Source: an uncultured Bacilli bacterium (lineage in GTDB: Bacteria; Bacillota_I; Bacilli_A; RF39; UBA660). Taken from it: 64,000 nucleotides of DNA. Both the position numbers and the translations under genes were made by a program. The notes under the pieces were generated by a model, which saw nothing but the letters and a program-made list of their open reading frames with translations, did not search any database and had not been told where the DNA came from. The DNA lies in contig CAKPHY010000003.1 in the NCBI GenBank assembly GCA_934162285.1, positions 1 to 64,000 on the forward strand, read 5' to 3'. Each line of letters opens with the position of its first letter. Position 1 is the first letter of the stretch. This document shows positions 27,289 to 35,554 of the stretch, piece after piece.

Positions 27289-28611
27289 ATGTTACCAAAT
27301 GATTATTTATTAAGAATGAAAGAAATTCTAAAAGATGAATATCCATTATATTTAAAAACGTTTGATGAACCTAATGTTAAAGCGATTAAAGTTAACACTA
27401 ATAAAATTTCGGTTGATGAATTTGTAAAAATATGTCCTTTTTCATTAGAAAAAATTCCTTATACTGCTGATTCATTTTATGTTACAGAACCAAGCTTAGG
27501 AAATCATCCTTTTCATCATGCAGGTTTATTTTATATGCAAGATCCTGCAGCGATGATTCCTGCTAATATTCTAGAAATAAAACCTAATTGGTTTGTTTTA
27601 GATATGTGTGCTGCTCCCGGTGGGAAAAGTATTGGTATTGCTTCTAAACTAACTAATGGTGTTTTGATAAGCAATGAAATAAACTATAATCGTAGTAAAA
27701 TTTTATATAGTAATATTGAAAGAATGGGTTTAAAAAATACGATCATTTTAAATAATGATTCTTATAAATTAAAAGAGAAGTTTAAGAATGCTTTTGACCT
27801 TATTTTTTTAGATGCTCCTTGTAGTGGTGAAGGTATGTTTAGAAAAGATAAGATGGCGATCAAAGATTGGAGTTTAAATAAAGTAAAAGAATGTTCTTTA
27901 TTGCAAAAAGAATTATTAAAAAATGCTGATTTTATGTTAAAAGAAGGGGGAATAATTGTTTATTCTACGTGTACTTATTCTTTAGAAGAAAATGAGTATC
28001 AAATAACTAATTTTTTAAACAATTTTGATTATAAAGTATTAGATGTTAATCCGCGAATAAAACCTTATGTTAAAGAAGGCTTCTTAAATGAATCTATAAA
28101 TAAAGAATTAAAAAAAGCAGTTAGATTTTATCCACATATTGCTAAAGGTGAAGGTCAGTTTGCTGTTATTTTAAAAAAGAAAGGTAATTTAAAACATAAT
28201 GAATTTAATTTTAAAACCAATGATTTAATTGATAATTATATAAAAAATGATGTTTCAATTAAATTAAATGCTAAAATGTTTCATAATTGTTTTTACAATA
28301 GTTTAGACATTAATTTAGATGGTTTAAAAATTATATCAAGTGGTGTTGATCTAGGAGAAGTAAAAAATAATCGTTTTATTTATCACCATTATTTTGTAAC
28401 AGCATATGGAAAATATTTTCAAAATAAGTTAGATCTTGATTTAAATGATCCTCGCTTAATAATGTATTTAAAAGGGTATGAAATAACTGATGAAACAGTT
28501 AATAATGGCTATGGTGTTATATGTGTATATGGTTATCCTTTGGGCTTATTTAAAGCTAGTAATGGTATTTTGAAAAACCACTATCCGAAAGGACTTCGTA
28601 TTAATGGATGA
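27289..28611 (+). CDS. RsmF/NOL1-NOP2-Sun family rRNA cytosine-C5 methyltransferase
   Basis: A 440-residue RNA m5C methyltransferase. A short N-terminal domain is followed by a SAM-dependent core with LDMCAAPGGKS (about 104-114), LDAPCSGEGMFRKD (about 174-188, catalytic-loop Cys) and STCTYSLEENE (about 226-236, nucleophile Cys). Residues about 300-440 form a C-terminal RNA-binding extension as in RsmF/YebU-type enzymes of Firmicutes, which modify 16S rRNA. The exact target is not readable from sequence. It overlaps the downstream recombinase gene by eight bases. Confidence 0.88.
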   Translation: MLPNDYLLRMKEILKDEYPLYLKTFDEPNVKAIKVNTNKISVDEFVKICPFSLEKIPYTADSFYVTEPSLGNHPFHHAGLFYMQDPAAMIPANILEIKPNWFVLDMCAAPGGKSIGIASKLTNGVLISNEINYNRSKILYSNIERMGLKNTIILNNDSYKLKEKFKNAFDLIFLDAPCSGEGMFRKDKMAIKDWSLNKVKECSLLQKELLKNADFMLKEGGIIVYSTCTYSLEENEYQITNFLNNFDYKVLDVNPRIKPYVKEGFLNESINKELKKAVRFYPHIAKGEGQFAVILKKKGNLKHNEFNFKTNDLIDNYIKNDVSIKLNAKMFHNCFYNSLDINLDGLKIISSGVDLGEVKNNRFIYHHYFVTAYGKYFQNKLDLDLNDPRLIMYLKGYEITDETVNNGYGVICVYGYPLGLFKASNGILKNHYPKGLRING

Positions 28612-29482
28612 TGAAATAAAAGAGTTTTTAGATTATTTAGAATTTGAAAAAAAGTTTTCTTTATATACTGTTGATAATTATGATAAAGATATCACTGAAT
28701 TTAAAGAATATTTAGTTATGAATAATATTAACAGCTTTAAAAAAGTTGATTATAGTTTAGTAAGAAAATATTTAGTTTTTTTGTATGAAAAAAAATATAA
28801 AAATACAACTATTTGTCGACATATAAGTAGTTTGAGAAGTTTTTATAAATATTTGCTAGGTAATAAGTTAATAAATGAAAATCCTATGGAATTAATATCA
28901 TTACCTAAAAAAGAACAAAGATTACCTAATTTTCTTTATTATAATGATTTAGAAAAATTACTTGAAACACCTGATCAAGCAACTAGTATAGGTTTAAGAG
29001 ATAAATTGATTTTTGAAATTCTTTATTCAACAGGAGTACGTGTAAGTGAACTTGTTAATATTAAAGTAAAAGATATTGATTTTGAAAATAAATCGATTCG
29101 CATTTTTGGTAAAGGTAAAAAAGAAAGAATTGTTTTTTTTGGTGATCAGGCATTAAAACTAATAAATATATACTTAGACCAAAGAGGTTTAACTAATGAA
29201 TATTTAATTTTAAATAATCGTGGTAATAAAATAACAACTAGAGGAGTTGATTTAATAATTCATAAAAATAGTTTAAAAAGTGGACTTAAAAATAAAATTA
29301 CTCCACATACAATGCGTCATACATTTGCAACGCATATGTTAAATGATGGTGCTAATTTGCTAACAGTTCAAGAATTACTTGGTCATGAAAATTTAAAAAC
29401 AACTCAGGTATATACACATGTATCTAATGAACGTTTAAGAAATGTTTATTTAAATGCTCATCCTCGAGCTAGAAAGAAGTGA
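28604..29482 (+). CDS. XerC/XerD-type tyrosine recombinase
   Basis: A 292-residue site-specific recombinase. An N-terminal SAM-like core-binding domain (about 1-90) is followed by the catalytic domain with Arg in STGVRVSEL (about 148), Lys in GKGKKERI, HTMRHTF (about 235-241), LLGHENLKTT and the nucleophile in QVYTH (about 270). The size and housekeeping context fit chromosome-dimer resolution at dif rather than a phage integrase. XerC and XerD cannot be separated here. The ATG lies inside the end of the upstream gene. Confidence 0.88.
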   Translation: MDDEIKEFLDYLEFEKKFSLYTVDNYDKDITEFKEYLVMNNINSFKKVDYSLVRKYLVFLYEKKYKNTTICRHISSLRSFYKYLLGNKLINENPMELISLPKKEQRLPNFLYYNDLEKLLETPDQATSIGLRDKLIFEILYSTGVRVSELVNIKVKDIDFENKSIRIFGKGKKERIVFFGDQALKLINIYLDQRGLTNEYLILNNRGNKITTRGVDLIIHKNSLKSGLKNKITPHTMRHTFATHMLNDGANLLTVQELLGHENLKTTQVYTHVSNERLRNVYLNAHPRARKK

Positions 29483-29486
29483 AAAT

Positions 29487-30566
29487 GTGAAGAAATTGTA
29501 TTTTAAATATGGAAAAGGTAAGACTGCTGATCTTTGTCAGACAGCTTATAATTATCGTGAAGGTGGAGCTAAAGTTGTTGTTATGAATGCTTTTCATGAT
29601 GAAGAAATTGAATCACATATAACAATAAATGGTAAGAAGATTTTGACTTTAAAACCTAATGGGTTTGTTAATGATAATTTGTTTGCTCAAGGGTTTGGGT
29701 TTAAAGAGCAAGGAGTAGATGCTGTTCTTGTTGATAATGCTCATATGCTTACTGAAAATCAAGTTGAACAACTTTTCTATTTATGTAAGATTTTTGATAT
29801 TACTGTTATAGCTTATGGTAATCGTGCTAACGAGAATAATGAAGCTTATAAAGCGAGTATGCGTTTAATGGAACTTGCTAATGAAATTGAGCCGGTAGAT
29901 GGTTTTCCTTCATTTGCGTATCGCTCTAATTTACAGTTCTACTATGGAGCTATGAATTCTAGTAAAACAGCTAAACTTTTATATAAAGCTTTTGATCTTG
30001 AAAGACAAGGTTTGAAAGTAATTACAATTAAACCTAGGATTGATCGATCAGTTGATCTAATTAAATCAAGAATAGGATTAGAAAGAAAAGCGGATATTGT
30101 TTTAAAAGTTGAAGATCGTCTTTATGGTGAAGGGGTTTATATGCTAAGAGATCATATAAATTATATTTTAGTTGATGAAGCTCAGTTTTTAAGTCGTGTT
30201 CAAATTGATGATTTAAAAAAAATTAATCATGATTTTAATATTCCTGTTGGTTGTTATGGCTTAAAATCTGATTTTTTAACTCATCATTTTGCTGGTAGTG
30301 GTCGTTTATTAGTTGTTGCTGATGAATTAAAGAAAATGCCTACTGTTTGTAATTGTAAAGATCGTACTGGGGCTTCATTTAATGCTAGAAAATATATAGG
30401 TGGTGGTTATATAGCTGAAGGACCTCAAGTGGCTGTTGATGATGGTAAACAAATTGAATACGTTTCTTTATGCGATAAGTGTTATTTAGAACATGTTTTA
30501 AACGTTCCAGTTAATGAACCAGTCAAAGTTTTAAAGTATTTGGTTAGTAAAAATATTATTAGATAA
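29487..30566 (+). CDS. Thymidine kinase with an extra degenerate N-terminal kinase-like half
   Basis: A 359-residue protein, about twice the usual 190-220. Residues from about 149 form a complete thymidine kinase: P-loop FYYGAMNSSKTAKLL (about 151-165), Walker B LVDEAQF (about 227-233) and two Cys pairs (CNC, CDKC) for zinc. Residues 1-145 mirror that fold with a shortened P-loop (FKYGKGKTADLC) and VLVDNAHML at the Walker B position, and lack the zinc part. The start is GTG 29487, five bases after the xerC stop. The C-terminal half should phosphorylate thymidine. The role of the first half is unknown. Confidence 0.82.
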   Translation: MKKLYFKYGKGKTADLCQTAYNYREGGAKVVVMNAFHDEEIESHITINGKKILTLKPNGFVNDNLFAQGFGFKEQGVDAVLVDNAHMLTENQVEQLFYLCKIFDITVIAYGNRANENNEAYKASMRLMELANEIEPVDGFPSFAYRSNLQFYYGAMNSSKTAKLLYKAFDLERQGLKVITIKPRIDRSVDLIKSRIGLERKADIVLKVEDRLYGEGVYMLRDHINYILVDEAQFLSRVQIDDLKKINHDFNIPVGCYGLKSDFLTHHFAGSGRLLVVADELKKMPTVCNCKDRTGASFNARKYIGGGYIAEGPQVAVDDGKQIEYVSLCDKCYLEHVLNVPVNEPVKVLKYLVSKNIIR

Positions 30567-30579
30567 TATGGTAAAATTG

Positions 30580-30608
30580 TTGTCTAAGTTTTTTATAAAT
30601 GTTATAAT
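30580..30608 (+). promoter_or_regulatory. Promoter of ppdK
   Basis: TTGTCT (30580-30585), 17 bases, TATAAT (30603-30608). AAAGGAGG and the ATG at 30633 follow. Confidence 0.7.
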
Positions 30609-30632
30609 ATAATAGTTTAAAGGAGGAAATAT

Positions 30633-33260
30633 ATGGAAAAGAAAAAGTACGTTTACCTTTTTAGTGAAGGTGATGCTACAATGAGAAACCTTCTTGGTGG
30701 TAAGGGTGCTAATCTTGCTGAGATGACAAGATTAGGTATGCCTGTACCTCAAGGTTTCACTATTACAACTGAAGCATGTACTAAATATTATGAAGATGGA
30801 AAACAAATTAATGATGAAATCCAAGCTGAAATATTTGAATACATTGCTAAAATGGAAGAAATCACTGGTAAAAAATTTGGTGATAAAGAAAACCCATTGT
30901 TGGTTTCTGTAAGATCTGGTGCAAGAGCTTCTATGCCAGGTATGATGGATACTATTCTTAACTTAGGTTTAAACGAAGAAGTTGTTGAAACATTAGCTAA
31001 GAAAAGTGGAAATCCTCGTTGGGCATGGGATTGCTATCGTCGTTTTATTCAAATGTATTCAGATGTTGTTATGGAAGTTGGTAAAAAATACTTTGAACAA
31101 CTAATCGATAAGATGAAAGAAGAAAAGGGCGTTAAATTAGATGTAGAATTAACTGCTGAAGATTTAAAGGAACTTGCTAATGAGTTTAAAGCTGAATATA
31201 AATCTAAAATTGGTGAAGATTTCCCAACTGATCCAACAGAACAATTAATGGGTGCAATAAAAGCTGTATTCCGTTCTTGGGATAATCCACGTGCCAATGT
31301 TTATCGTCGTGATAACGATATTCCATATTCATGGGGAACTGCTGTAAATGTTCAAATGATGGCATTTGGTAACATGGGTGAAACTAGTGGTACTGGAGTT
31401 GCCTTTACACGTGATCCAGCAACTGGTGAAAAACACTTAATGGGTGAATTCTTAATGAATGCTCAAGGTGAAGATGTTGTAGCTGGTGTTAGAACACCAC
31501 AACCAATTTCTCATTTAGCTGACGTAATGCCAGAAGTTTATGAACAATTCTGTGAAATTTGTAAGACTTTAGAAAATCATTATCATGATATGCAAGATAT
31601 GGAGTTTACTATTGAAGATAGAAAACTTTACATGTTACAAACAAGAAATGGTAAAAGAACAGCTAAGGCTGCTTTAAAAATTGCTTGTGATCTTGTAGAT
31701 GAAGGTATGATTACTGATAAAGAAGCTGTAATGATGATCGATCCACGTAACTTGGATACATTATTACATCCTCAATTTGATACAGCTGCTTTAAAGAAAG
31801 CAACTCCACTTGCTAAAGCATTAGCTGCATCTCCAGGAGCTGCTTGTGGTAAAGTTGTATTTACTGCTGAAGATGCTAAGGAATGGGCTGCTCGTAAAGA
31901 GAAAGTAGTTTTAGTAAGATTAGAAACTTCTCCAGAAGATATCGAAGGTATGAAAGCCGCTCAAGGAATTTTAACTGTTCGTGGTGGTATGACTAGCCAT
32001 GCTGCTGTTGTAGCTCGTGGTATGGGTACTTGCTGTGTATCAGGATGTTCTGAAATCGTAATGGATGAAGAAGGTAAGAAATTTACTTTAGCTGGTAAAA
32101 CATTTGTTGAAGGATCAGAAATTTCAATTGATGGTTCAACAGGTTGCGTTTATGAAGGAATTATTCCAACAGTAGATGCTACAATTACTGGTGAATTTGG
32201 TCGTATTATGGAATGGGCTGATAAGTATCGTGTACTTAAAGTTCGTACTAATGCAGATACTCCAAAAGATGCACTTAAAGCTCGTGAATTAGGTGCTGAA
32301 GGTATTGGTCTATGCCGTACAGAACACATGTTCTTTGCTGAAGATAGAATTGCTGCTATTAGAGAAATGATTTGCTCTGATACTGTAGAAGAAAGAGAAG
32401 CAGCATTAGCTAAGATTGAACCAATGCAGCAAGGTGATTTCGAAAAATTATATGAAGCTATGGATGGTTATGGTGTAACAATTCGTTACTTGGATCCACC
32501 ACTTCATGAATTTGTTCCAACTGAAGAAAAAGATATTGAAGCCTTAGCTAAAACTCAAGGCAAAACAGTTGCTGAAATAAAAGCAATTATTGCTTCACTT
32601 CATGAATTCAACCCAATGATGGGACACAGAGGTTGCCGTTTAGCAGTAACATTCCCAGAAATTGCAAGAATGCAAACAAGAGCAGTTATTAAAGCTGCAA
32701 TTAACGTTTCAAAACGTAAAGGAACTAATATCGTTCCAGAAATCATGATTCCATTAGTAGGAGAAGTTAAAGAACTTAAATATGTAAAAGATGTTGTATG
32801 TGAAACTGCAGATCAAGTTATTAAAGAAGCTAACTTCCCACTTGAATATCATGTTGGAACTATGATTGAAATTCCAAGAGCTGCATTAACAGCAGATGAT
32901 ATAGCTAAAGAAGCTGAATTCTTCTCATTCGGAACAAATGATTTAACACAAATGACATTTGGTTTCTCAAGAGACGATGCTGGTAAATTCTTAGGTGCTT
33001 ACTATGATAAGAAGATCTACGAAAATGATCCATTTGCAAAATTAGATCAAGTTGGAGTAGGTAAATTAGTAAAAATGGCTGTTGAATTAGGTAGACAAAC
33101 AAGACCTGATATTAAATTAGGTATTTGTGGTGAACATGGTGGCGATCCATCAACTGTAGAGTTCTGCCATAGAGTAGGTTTAACTTACGTTTCTTGTAGT
33201 CCATTTAGAGTACCTATTGCTCGTTTAGCTGCTGCACAAGCTGCAATTAAAAACGCATAA
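30633..33260 (+). CDS. ppdK: Pyruvate, phosphate dikinase
   Basis: An 875-residue enzyme interconverting PEP, AMP and PPi with pyruvate, ATP and Pi. The N-terminal ATP-grasp domain begins with GGKGANLAEMTRLGMPVPQGF. The phosphohistidine domain has GGMTSHAAVVARGMGTCCV (about 451-469, catalytic His near 456). The C-terminal PEP-binding barrel has the conserved GICGEHGGDP with its Cys. The length is typical. In anaerobic Firmicutes it can take the place of pyruvate kinase in glycolysis. No adjacent regulatory-protein gene is seen. Higher-GC codons than the neighbours suggest high expression. Confidence 0.97.
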   Translation: MEKKKYVYLFSEGDATMRNLLGGKGANLAEMTRLGMPVPQGFTITTEACTKYYEDGKQINDEIQAEIFEYIAKMEEITGKKFGDKENPLLVSVRSGARASMPGMMDTILNLGLNEEVVETLAKKSGNPRWAWDCYRRFIQMYSDVVMEVGKKYFEQLIDKMKEEKGVKLDVELTAEDLKELANEFKAEYKSKIGEDFPTDPTEQLMGAIKAVFRSWDNPRANVYRRDNDIPYSWGTAVNVQMMAFGNMGETSGTGVAFTRDPATGEKHLMGEFLMNAQGEDVVAGVRTPQPISHLADVMPEVYEQFCEICKTLENHYHDMQDMEFTIEDRKLYMLQTRNGKRTAKAALKIACDLVDEGMITDKEAVMMIDPRNLDTLLHPQFDTAALKKATPLAKALAASPGAACGKVVFTAEDAKEWAARKEKVVLVRLETSPEDIEGMKAAQGILTVRGGMTSHAAVVARGMGTCCVSGCSEIVMDEEGKKFTLAGKTFVEGSEISIDGSTGCVYEGIIPTVDATITGEFGRIMEWADKYRVLKVRTNADTPKDALKARELGAEGIGLCRTEHMFFAEDRIAAIREMICSDTVEEREAALAKIEPMQQGDFEKLYEAMDGYGVTIRYLDPPLHEFVPTEEKDIEALAKTQGKTVAEIKAIIASLHEFNPMMGHRGCRLAVTFPEIARMQTRAVIKAAINVSKRKGTNIVPEIMIPLVGEVKELKYVKDVVCETADQVIKEANFPLEYHVGTMIEIPRAALTADDIAKEAEFFSFGTNDLTQMTFGFSRDDAGKFLGAYYDKKIYENDPFAKLDQVGVGKLVKMAVELGRQTRPDIKLGICGEHGGDPSTVEFCHRVGLTYVSCSPFRVPIARLAAAQAAIKNA

Positions 33261-33285
33261 TTATACTTTAAATTGAAAATGAATT

Positions 33286-33314
33286 AAAGATTGGAATTAT
33301 ATTTCAATCTTTTT
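33286..33314 (+). terminator. Terminator of ppdK
   Basis: AAAGATTG (33286-33293) pairs with CAATCTTT (33305-33312), followed by T residues. Confidence 0.8.
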
Positions 33315-33370
33315 CATATGATAAAAATGATTTAAGAGTTATTAATTGAAACAATATTAAAAAAAATAAC

Positions 33371-33399
33371 TTGTCAAAAAGAAGAAAGTATGATATATT
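33371..33399 (+). promoter_or_regulatory. Promoter of the 122-aa HTH gene
   Basis: TTGTCA (33371-33376), 17 bases, TATATT (33394-33399) with extended TG at 33391-33392. It places the transcript start at about 33406, some 140 bases upstream of the gene. Confidence 0.7.
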
Positions 33400-33405
33400 T
33401 TATAA

Positions 33406-33540
33406 CGAGTTAAGAAATTAACTCATGATTTAAATATTTTATATGGAAAAAGTCCTATAAATAATTGTAAGAAATGAAATCTTATGATTTATGTGCACAC
33501 TTAAATTATTGTGTGAAAAGAAATTGTTGATTATAGGAGG
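33406..33540 (+). promoter_or_regulatory. Structured leader with three hairpins
   Basis: The 5' UTR starts with GAGTTAA/TTAACTC (33407-33424). A second imperfect stem pairs AATTGTAAGA with TCTTATGATT (about 33463-33489), and a third pairs CACAC with GTGTG (33496-33514). The AGGAGG ribosome site is at 33536. I do not recognise a known riboswitch class. Confidence 0.45.
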
Positions 33541-33546
33541 TTTCAT

Positions 33547-33915
33547 ATGAAAGAAAGTTGTAAAGACTATTTAAATCATAATAAATCAAAGAATTTTAAT
33601 GAAACTCTTTTCAACTTCATAGATGAAAAGGGAATTAAAGATTCTGAGGTTTATAAAAAAGTAGATATAGATAGAAAGTTATTTTCTAAAATCAGGTGTA
33701 ATGACAACTATGTTCCTAGAAAGAATGTAATTATCAAATTATGTTTTTCTTTAAGTTTAAATAAGAACGATTTTAATAAATTATTAAATAGTGCTGGTTA
33801 TTCTTTAAGTAATAGTATATTTGATTTAGTTATTACATACTGCTTAGATAATAGTATTTATGATATTAATATCGTGAATGATTATCTCTATACTTACTCA
33901 AATGCTGTTTTATAA
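33547..33915 (+). CDS. Small helix-turn-helix protein
   Basis: A 122-residue protein resembling the HTH module common in Lachnospiraceae and related Firmicutes, recognisable by SEVYKKVDIDRKLFSKIR, a four-helix XRE-like core, LNKNDFNKLLNSAGYSLS and the end YDINIVNDYLYTY. Elsewhere this module is often fused to macro domains or other enzymes, whereas here it is alone. A DNA-binding or protein-interaction role is likely but the target is unknown. The start follows AGGAGGT. It has its own promoter, a long structured leader and two hairpins downstream. Confidence 0.7.
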   Translation: MKESCKDYLNHNKSKNFNETLFNFIDEKGIKDSEVYKKVDIDRKLFSKIRCNDNYVPRKNVIIKLCFSLSLNKNDFNKLLNSAGYSLSNSIFDLVITYCLDNSIYDINIVNDYLYTYSNAVL

Positions 33916-33950
33916 CAGTATTTTTTTTGTCGCTTTTTTCGCGACCTTTT
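33902..33950 (+). terminator. Two tandem hairpins after the HTH gene
   Basis: ATGCTGTT (33902-33909) pairs with AACAGTAT (33914-33921) followed by eight T. Then GTCGC (33929-33933) pairs with GCGAC (33941-33945) followed by CTTTT. The first overlaps the stop codon. Confidence 0.75.
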
Positions 33951-34000
33951 TAAGTTTTAAATATTGTAGAATTTAATCAGTCAAAGGGAGAGTGGATAAA

Positions 34001-34501
34001 ATGAAAACTAATATATCAGCATTAATGAATTTAATATCAGAAGAGGAAAGAATTTTAAATAGTAAAATTTGCACAATAAATGACTATGCAATTAATACAT
34101 CAGTTGAAGAACTTGATGGTAGAATTAATGTCATTGAAGATAACAAAGAAACGTTTGATTTAGACCTTAAAGAAATTGAAAAAAGTATTAATGAATTATC
34201 AAAATTAAAAGCAACTTTATATGAAAAAAACAATAAGTTTAAATTGAATGATGGAAGAAGTATTCAACAAGCAATCGTAGATAATGCTAATTTAAGAAAA
34301 TTAAAAGCAACATATGAACAATTATTGCAATTAAAAAACTCTAAAATGCGAGTTACAGAAGTAAATAATTCTTATTTTGAATGTAAGACTATTAATTTTG
34401 ATTCTAAATGCTTTAGAAAAAAACTTGAAGAAATTAATAATCAAATACAAGCAACAGATTTTGAAATATCTAAATTAAACTCTGTTTATTTTATATATTA
34501 A
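34001..34501 (+). CDS. DIP1984 family protein
   Basis: A 166-residue, highly helical, coiled-coil protein. The best landmarks are KLNDGRSIQQAIVDNANLRK (about 82-101) and the C-terminal pattern of two long helices, which match the DIP1984 family (once annotated septicolysin, with no established function). There is no signal peptide. The start is ATG 34001 behind AAGGGAGAG, with an alternative GTG at 33992. It lies in the accessory region between two terminators, apparently a single-gene unit. Confidence 0.75.
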   Translation: MKTNISALMNLISEEERILNSKICTINDYAINTSVEELDGRINVIEDNKETFDLDLKEIEKSINELSKLKATLYEKNNKFKLNDGRSIQQAIVDNANLRKLKATYEQLLQLKNSKMRVTEVNNSYFECKTINFDSKCFRKKLEEINNQIQATDFEISKLNSVYFIY

Positions 34502-34575
34502 TAATTATATTTATTTACAAATTATTTAATTATTAAAGGAATTTACTAGAATTTGTTTGGATAATAAAAAAATAG

Positions 34576-34616
34576 CCAACTAATTATTATATTTAAATAA
34601 TAATAGTTGGTTTTTT
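34576..34616 (+). terminator. Long AT-rich terminator hairpin
   Basis: CCAACTAATTATTAT pairs with the complementary ATAATAATAGTTGG arm (34576-34610), followed by six T. Confidence 0.85.
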
Positions 34617-34655
34617 ATTAACCAAAAAACATTTTTAACAATTTAAAATACTTAA

Positions 34656-35189
34656 AATAGTATCAATTACAATGCTGATTTTATTTATACCAATGATGAT
34701 TTAAGTAAAACCAAAACAATTAAAAATGTTGATATCGTTCAAAGTAGAAATGAACTTAAAGAAACAATCAATAGTATGCTTTCAATGATGCGTAAGATGA
34801 TTATAATAATTATTTTTTTTGCTGTTTTACTTGGAGTCGTTATTATTTATAATACGAGTATTTTATCTTATGGCGAAAAAGAATATCAATTCGCGACTTT
34901 AAAAGTATTAGGTTTTAATAATAAACGTATTCAAAAAATATTTTCTTTACAAAATAGTTGGATATGTTTAGCATCTATTATCATTGGTTTACCAGTTGGT
35001 TATAGTTTAACTTCTTACTTATTTAAAGCTTGTTTGGATGAAAATTATGACTTTGGTGTTCATATTCAATCATGGACTTATATTGTTGCTGCGGTTGGCA
35101 CATATTTGGTTTCCTATCTTGTATCTAAACAGTTATCTAAAAAAATTCAAACTATTGATATGGTAAGTAGTTTAAAAGCTAACGAATAA
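34656..35189 (+). pseudogene. 3' fragment of a large FtsX-type ABC permease
   Basis: An open frame runs from after the TAA at 34653 to 35189, but similarity starts abruptly and the first ATG is internal at 34776. The fragment encodes the tail of an extracytoplasmic region (DFIYTNDDLS) followed by the C-terminal FtsX domain: membrane helices at about MIIIIIFFAVLLGVVIIYN, the EYQFATLKVLGFNNKRI cytoplasmic loop, and two more helices. Family members are several hundred residues longer and pair with an ATPase. Neither the N-terminal part nor an ATPase gene is here, so I read this as a deletion remnant. Confidence 0.75.
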
Positions 35190-35221
35190 ATTATTAAATG
35201 TAAACATATAAAGTGTTTCAG

Positions 35222-35256
35222 ACTATTAACAAAGTAAAAATTGTTAATAGTTTTTT
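35222..35256 (+). terminator. Terminator after the permease fragment
   Basis: Perfect 11-bp stem ACTATTAACAA (35222-35232) with TTGTTAATAGT (35241-35251), then a T run. It probably once served the intact transporter gene. Confidence 0.85.
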
Positions 35257-35304
35257 ATTTTGAAGAAAATGAATTGAATTGCTTATTTGCTAACAATCAA
35301 GAAT

Positions 35305-35326
35305 GATCCTAAATAAGGATCGTTTT
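35305..35326 (+). terminator. Small terminator hairpin
   Basis: GATCCT (35305-35310) pairs with AGGATC (35316-35321), followed by GTTTTT. Confidence 0.6.
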
Positions 35327-35400
35327 TGGGTTTAAAATTTACTTTTTTAGATCAACGAAAATGAGAAAATATTGCATTAACTTTCTGTAAAATACACTGA

Positions 35401-35421
35401 ATATATATATATATATATAAT
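35401..35421 (+). repeat. AT dinucleotide microsatellite ending in a -10-like box
   Basis: About ten AT units (35401-35419) run directly into TATAAT (35416-35421). Such a tract in a promoter can change length by slipped-strand mispairing and so alter promoter spacing. No ideal -35 box sits 17 bases upstream in the present state (TACACT at 35393 is poor). Confidence 0.7.
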
Positions 35422-35554
35422 GGTATTAAAGTAGGTAAAATTCACAAAATAAACGTAATAAGAACGTTACAAGATCAATAGTAGTGAATGGTTTTCAGTT
35501 AATATAGGGATATTGGCTTTTTTAATGATGTTTAATTTTAAAAGGAGGTAAAAA

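Larger units (their letters stand above)
35190..35554 (+). promoter_or_regulatory. Non-coding stretch before the surface operon
   Basis: This 365-base gap contains two hairpin terminators (35222-35256 and 35305-35326), a perfect AT dinucleotide tract (35401-35419) and a leader of about 130 bases ending in AGGAGG (about 35542). I see no credible gene or known RNA family. The leader after the AT tract is likely the 5' UTR of the three-gene surface operon. Confidence 0.5.

Noticed and set aside
28604..29482. Phage or integrative-element integrase
   Set aside because: Length, motifs and housekeeping neighbours fit XerC/XerD. No phage genes or attachment repeats are seen next to it.
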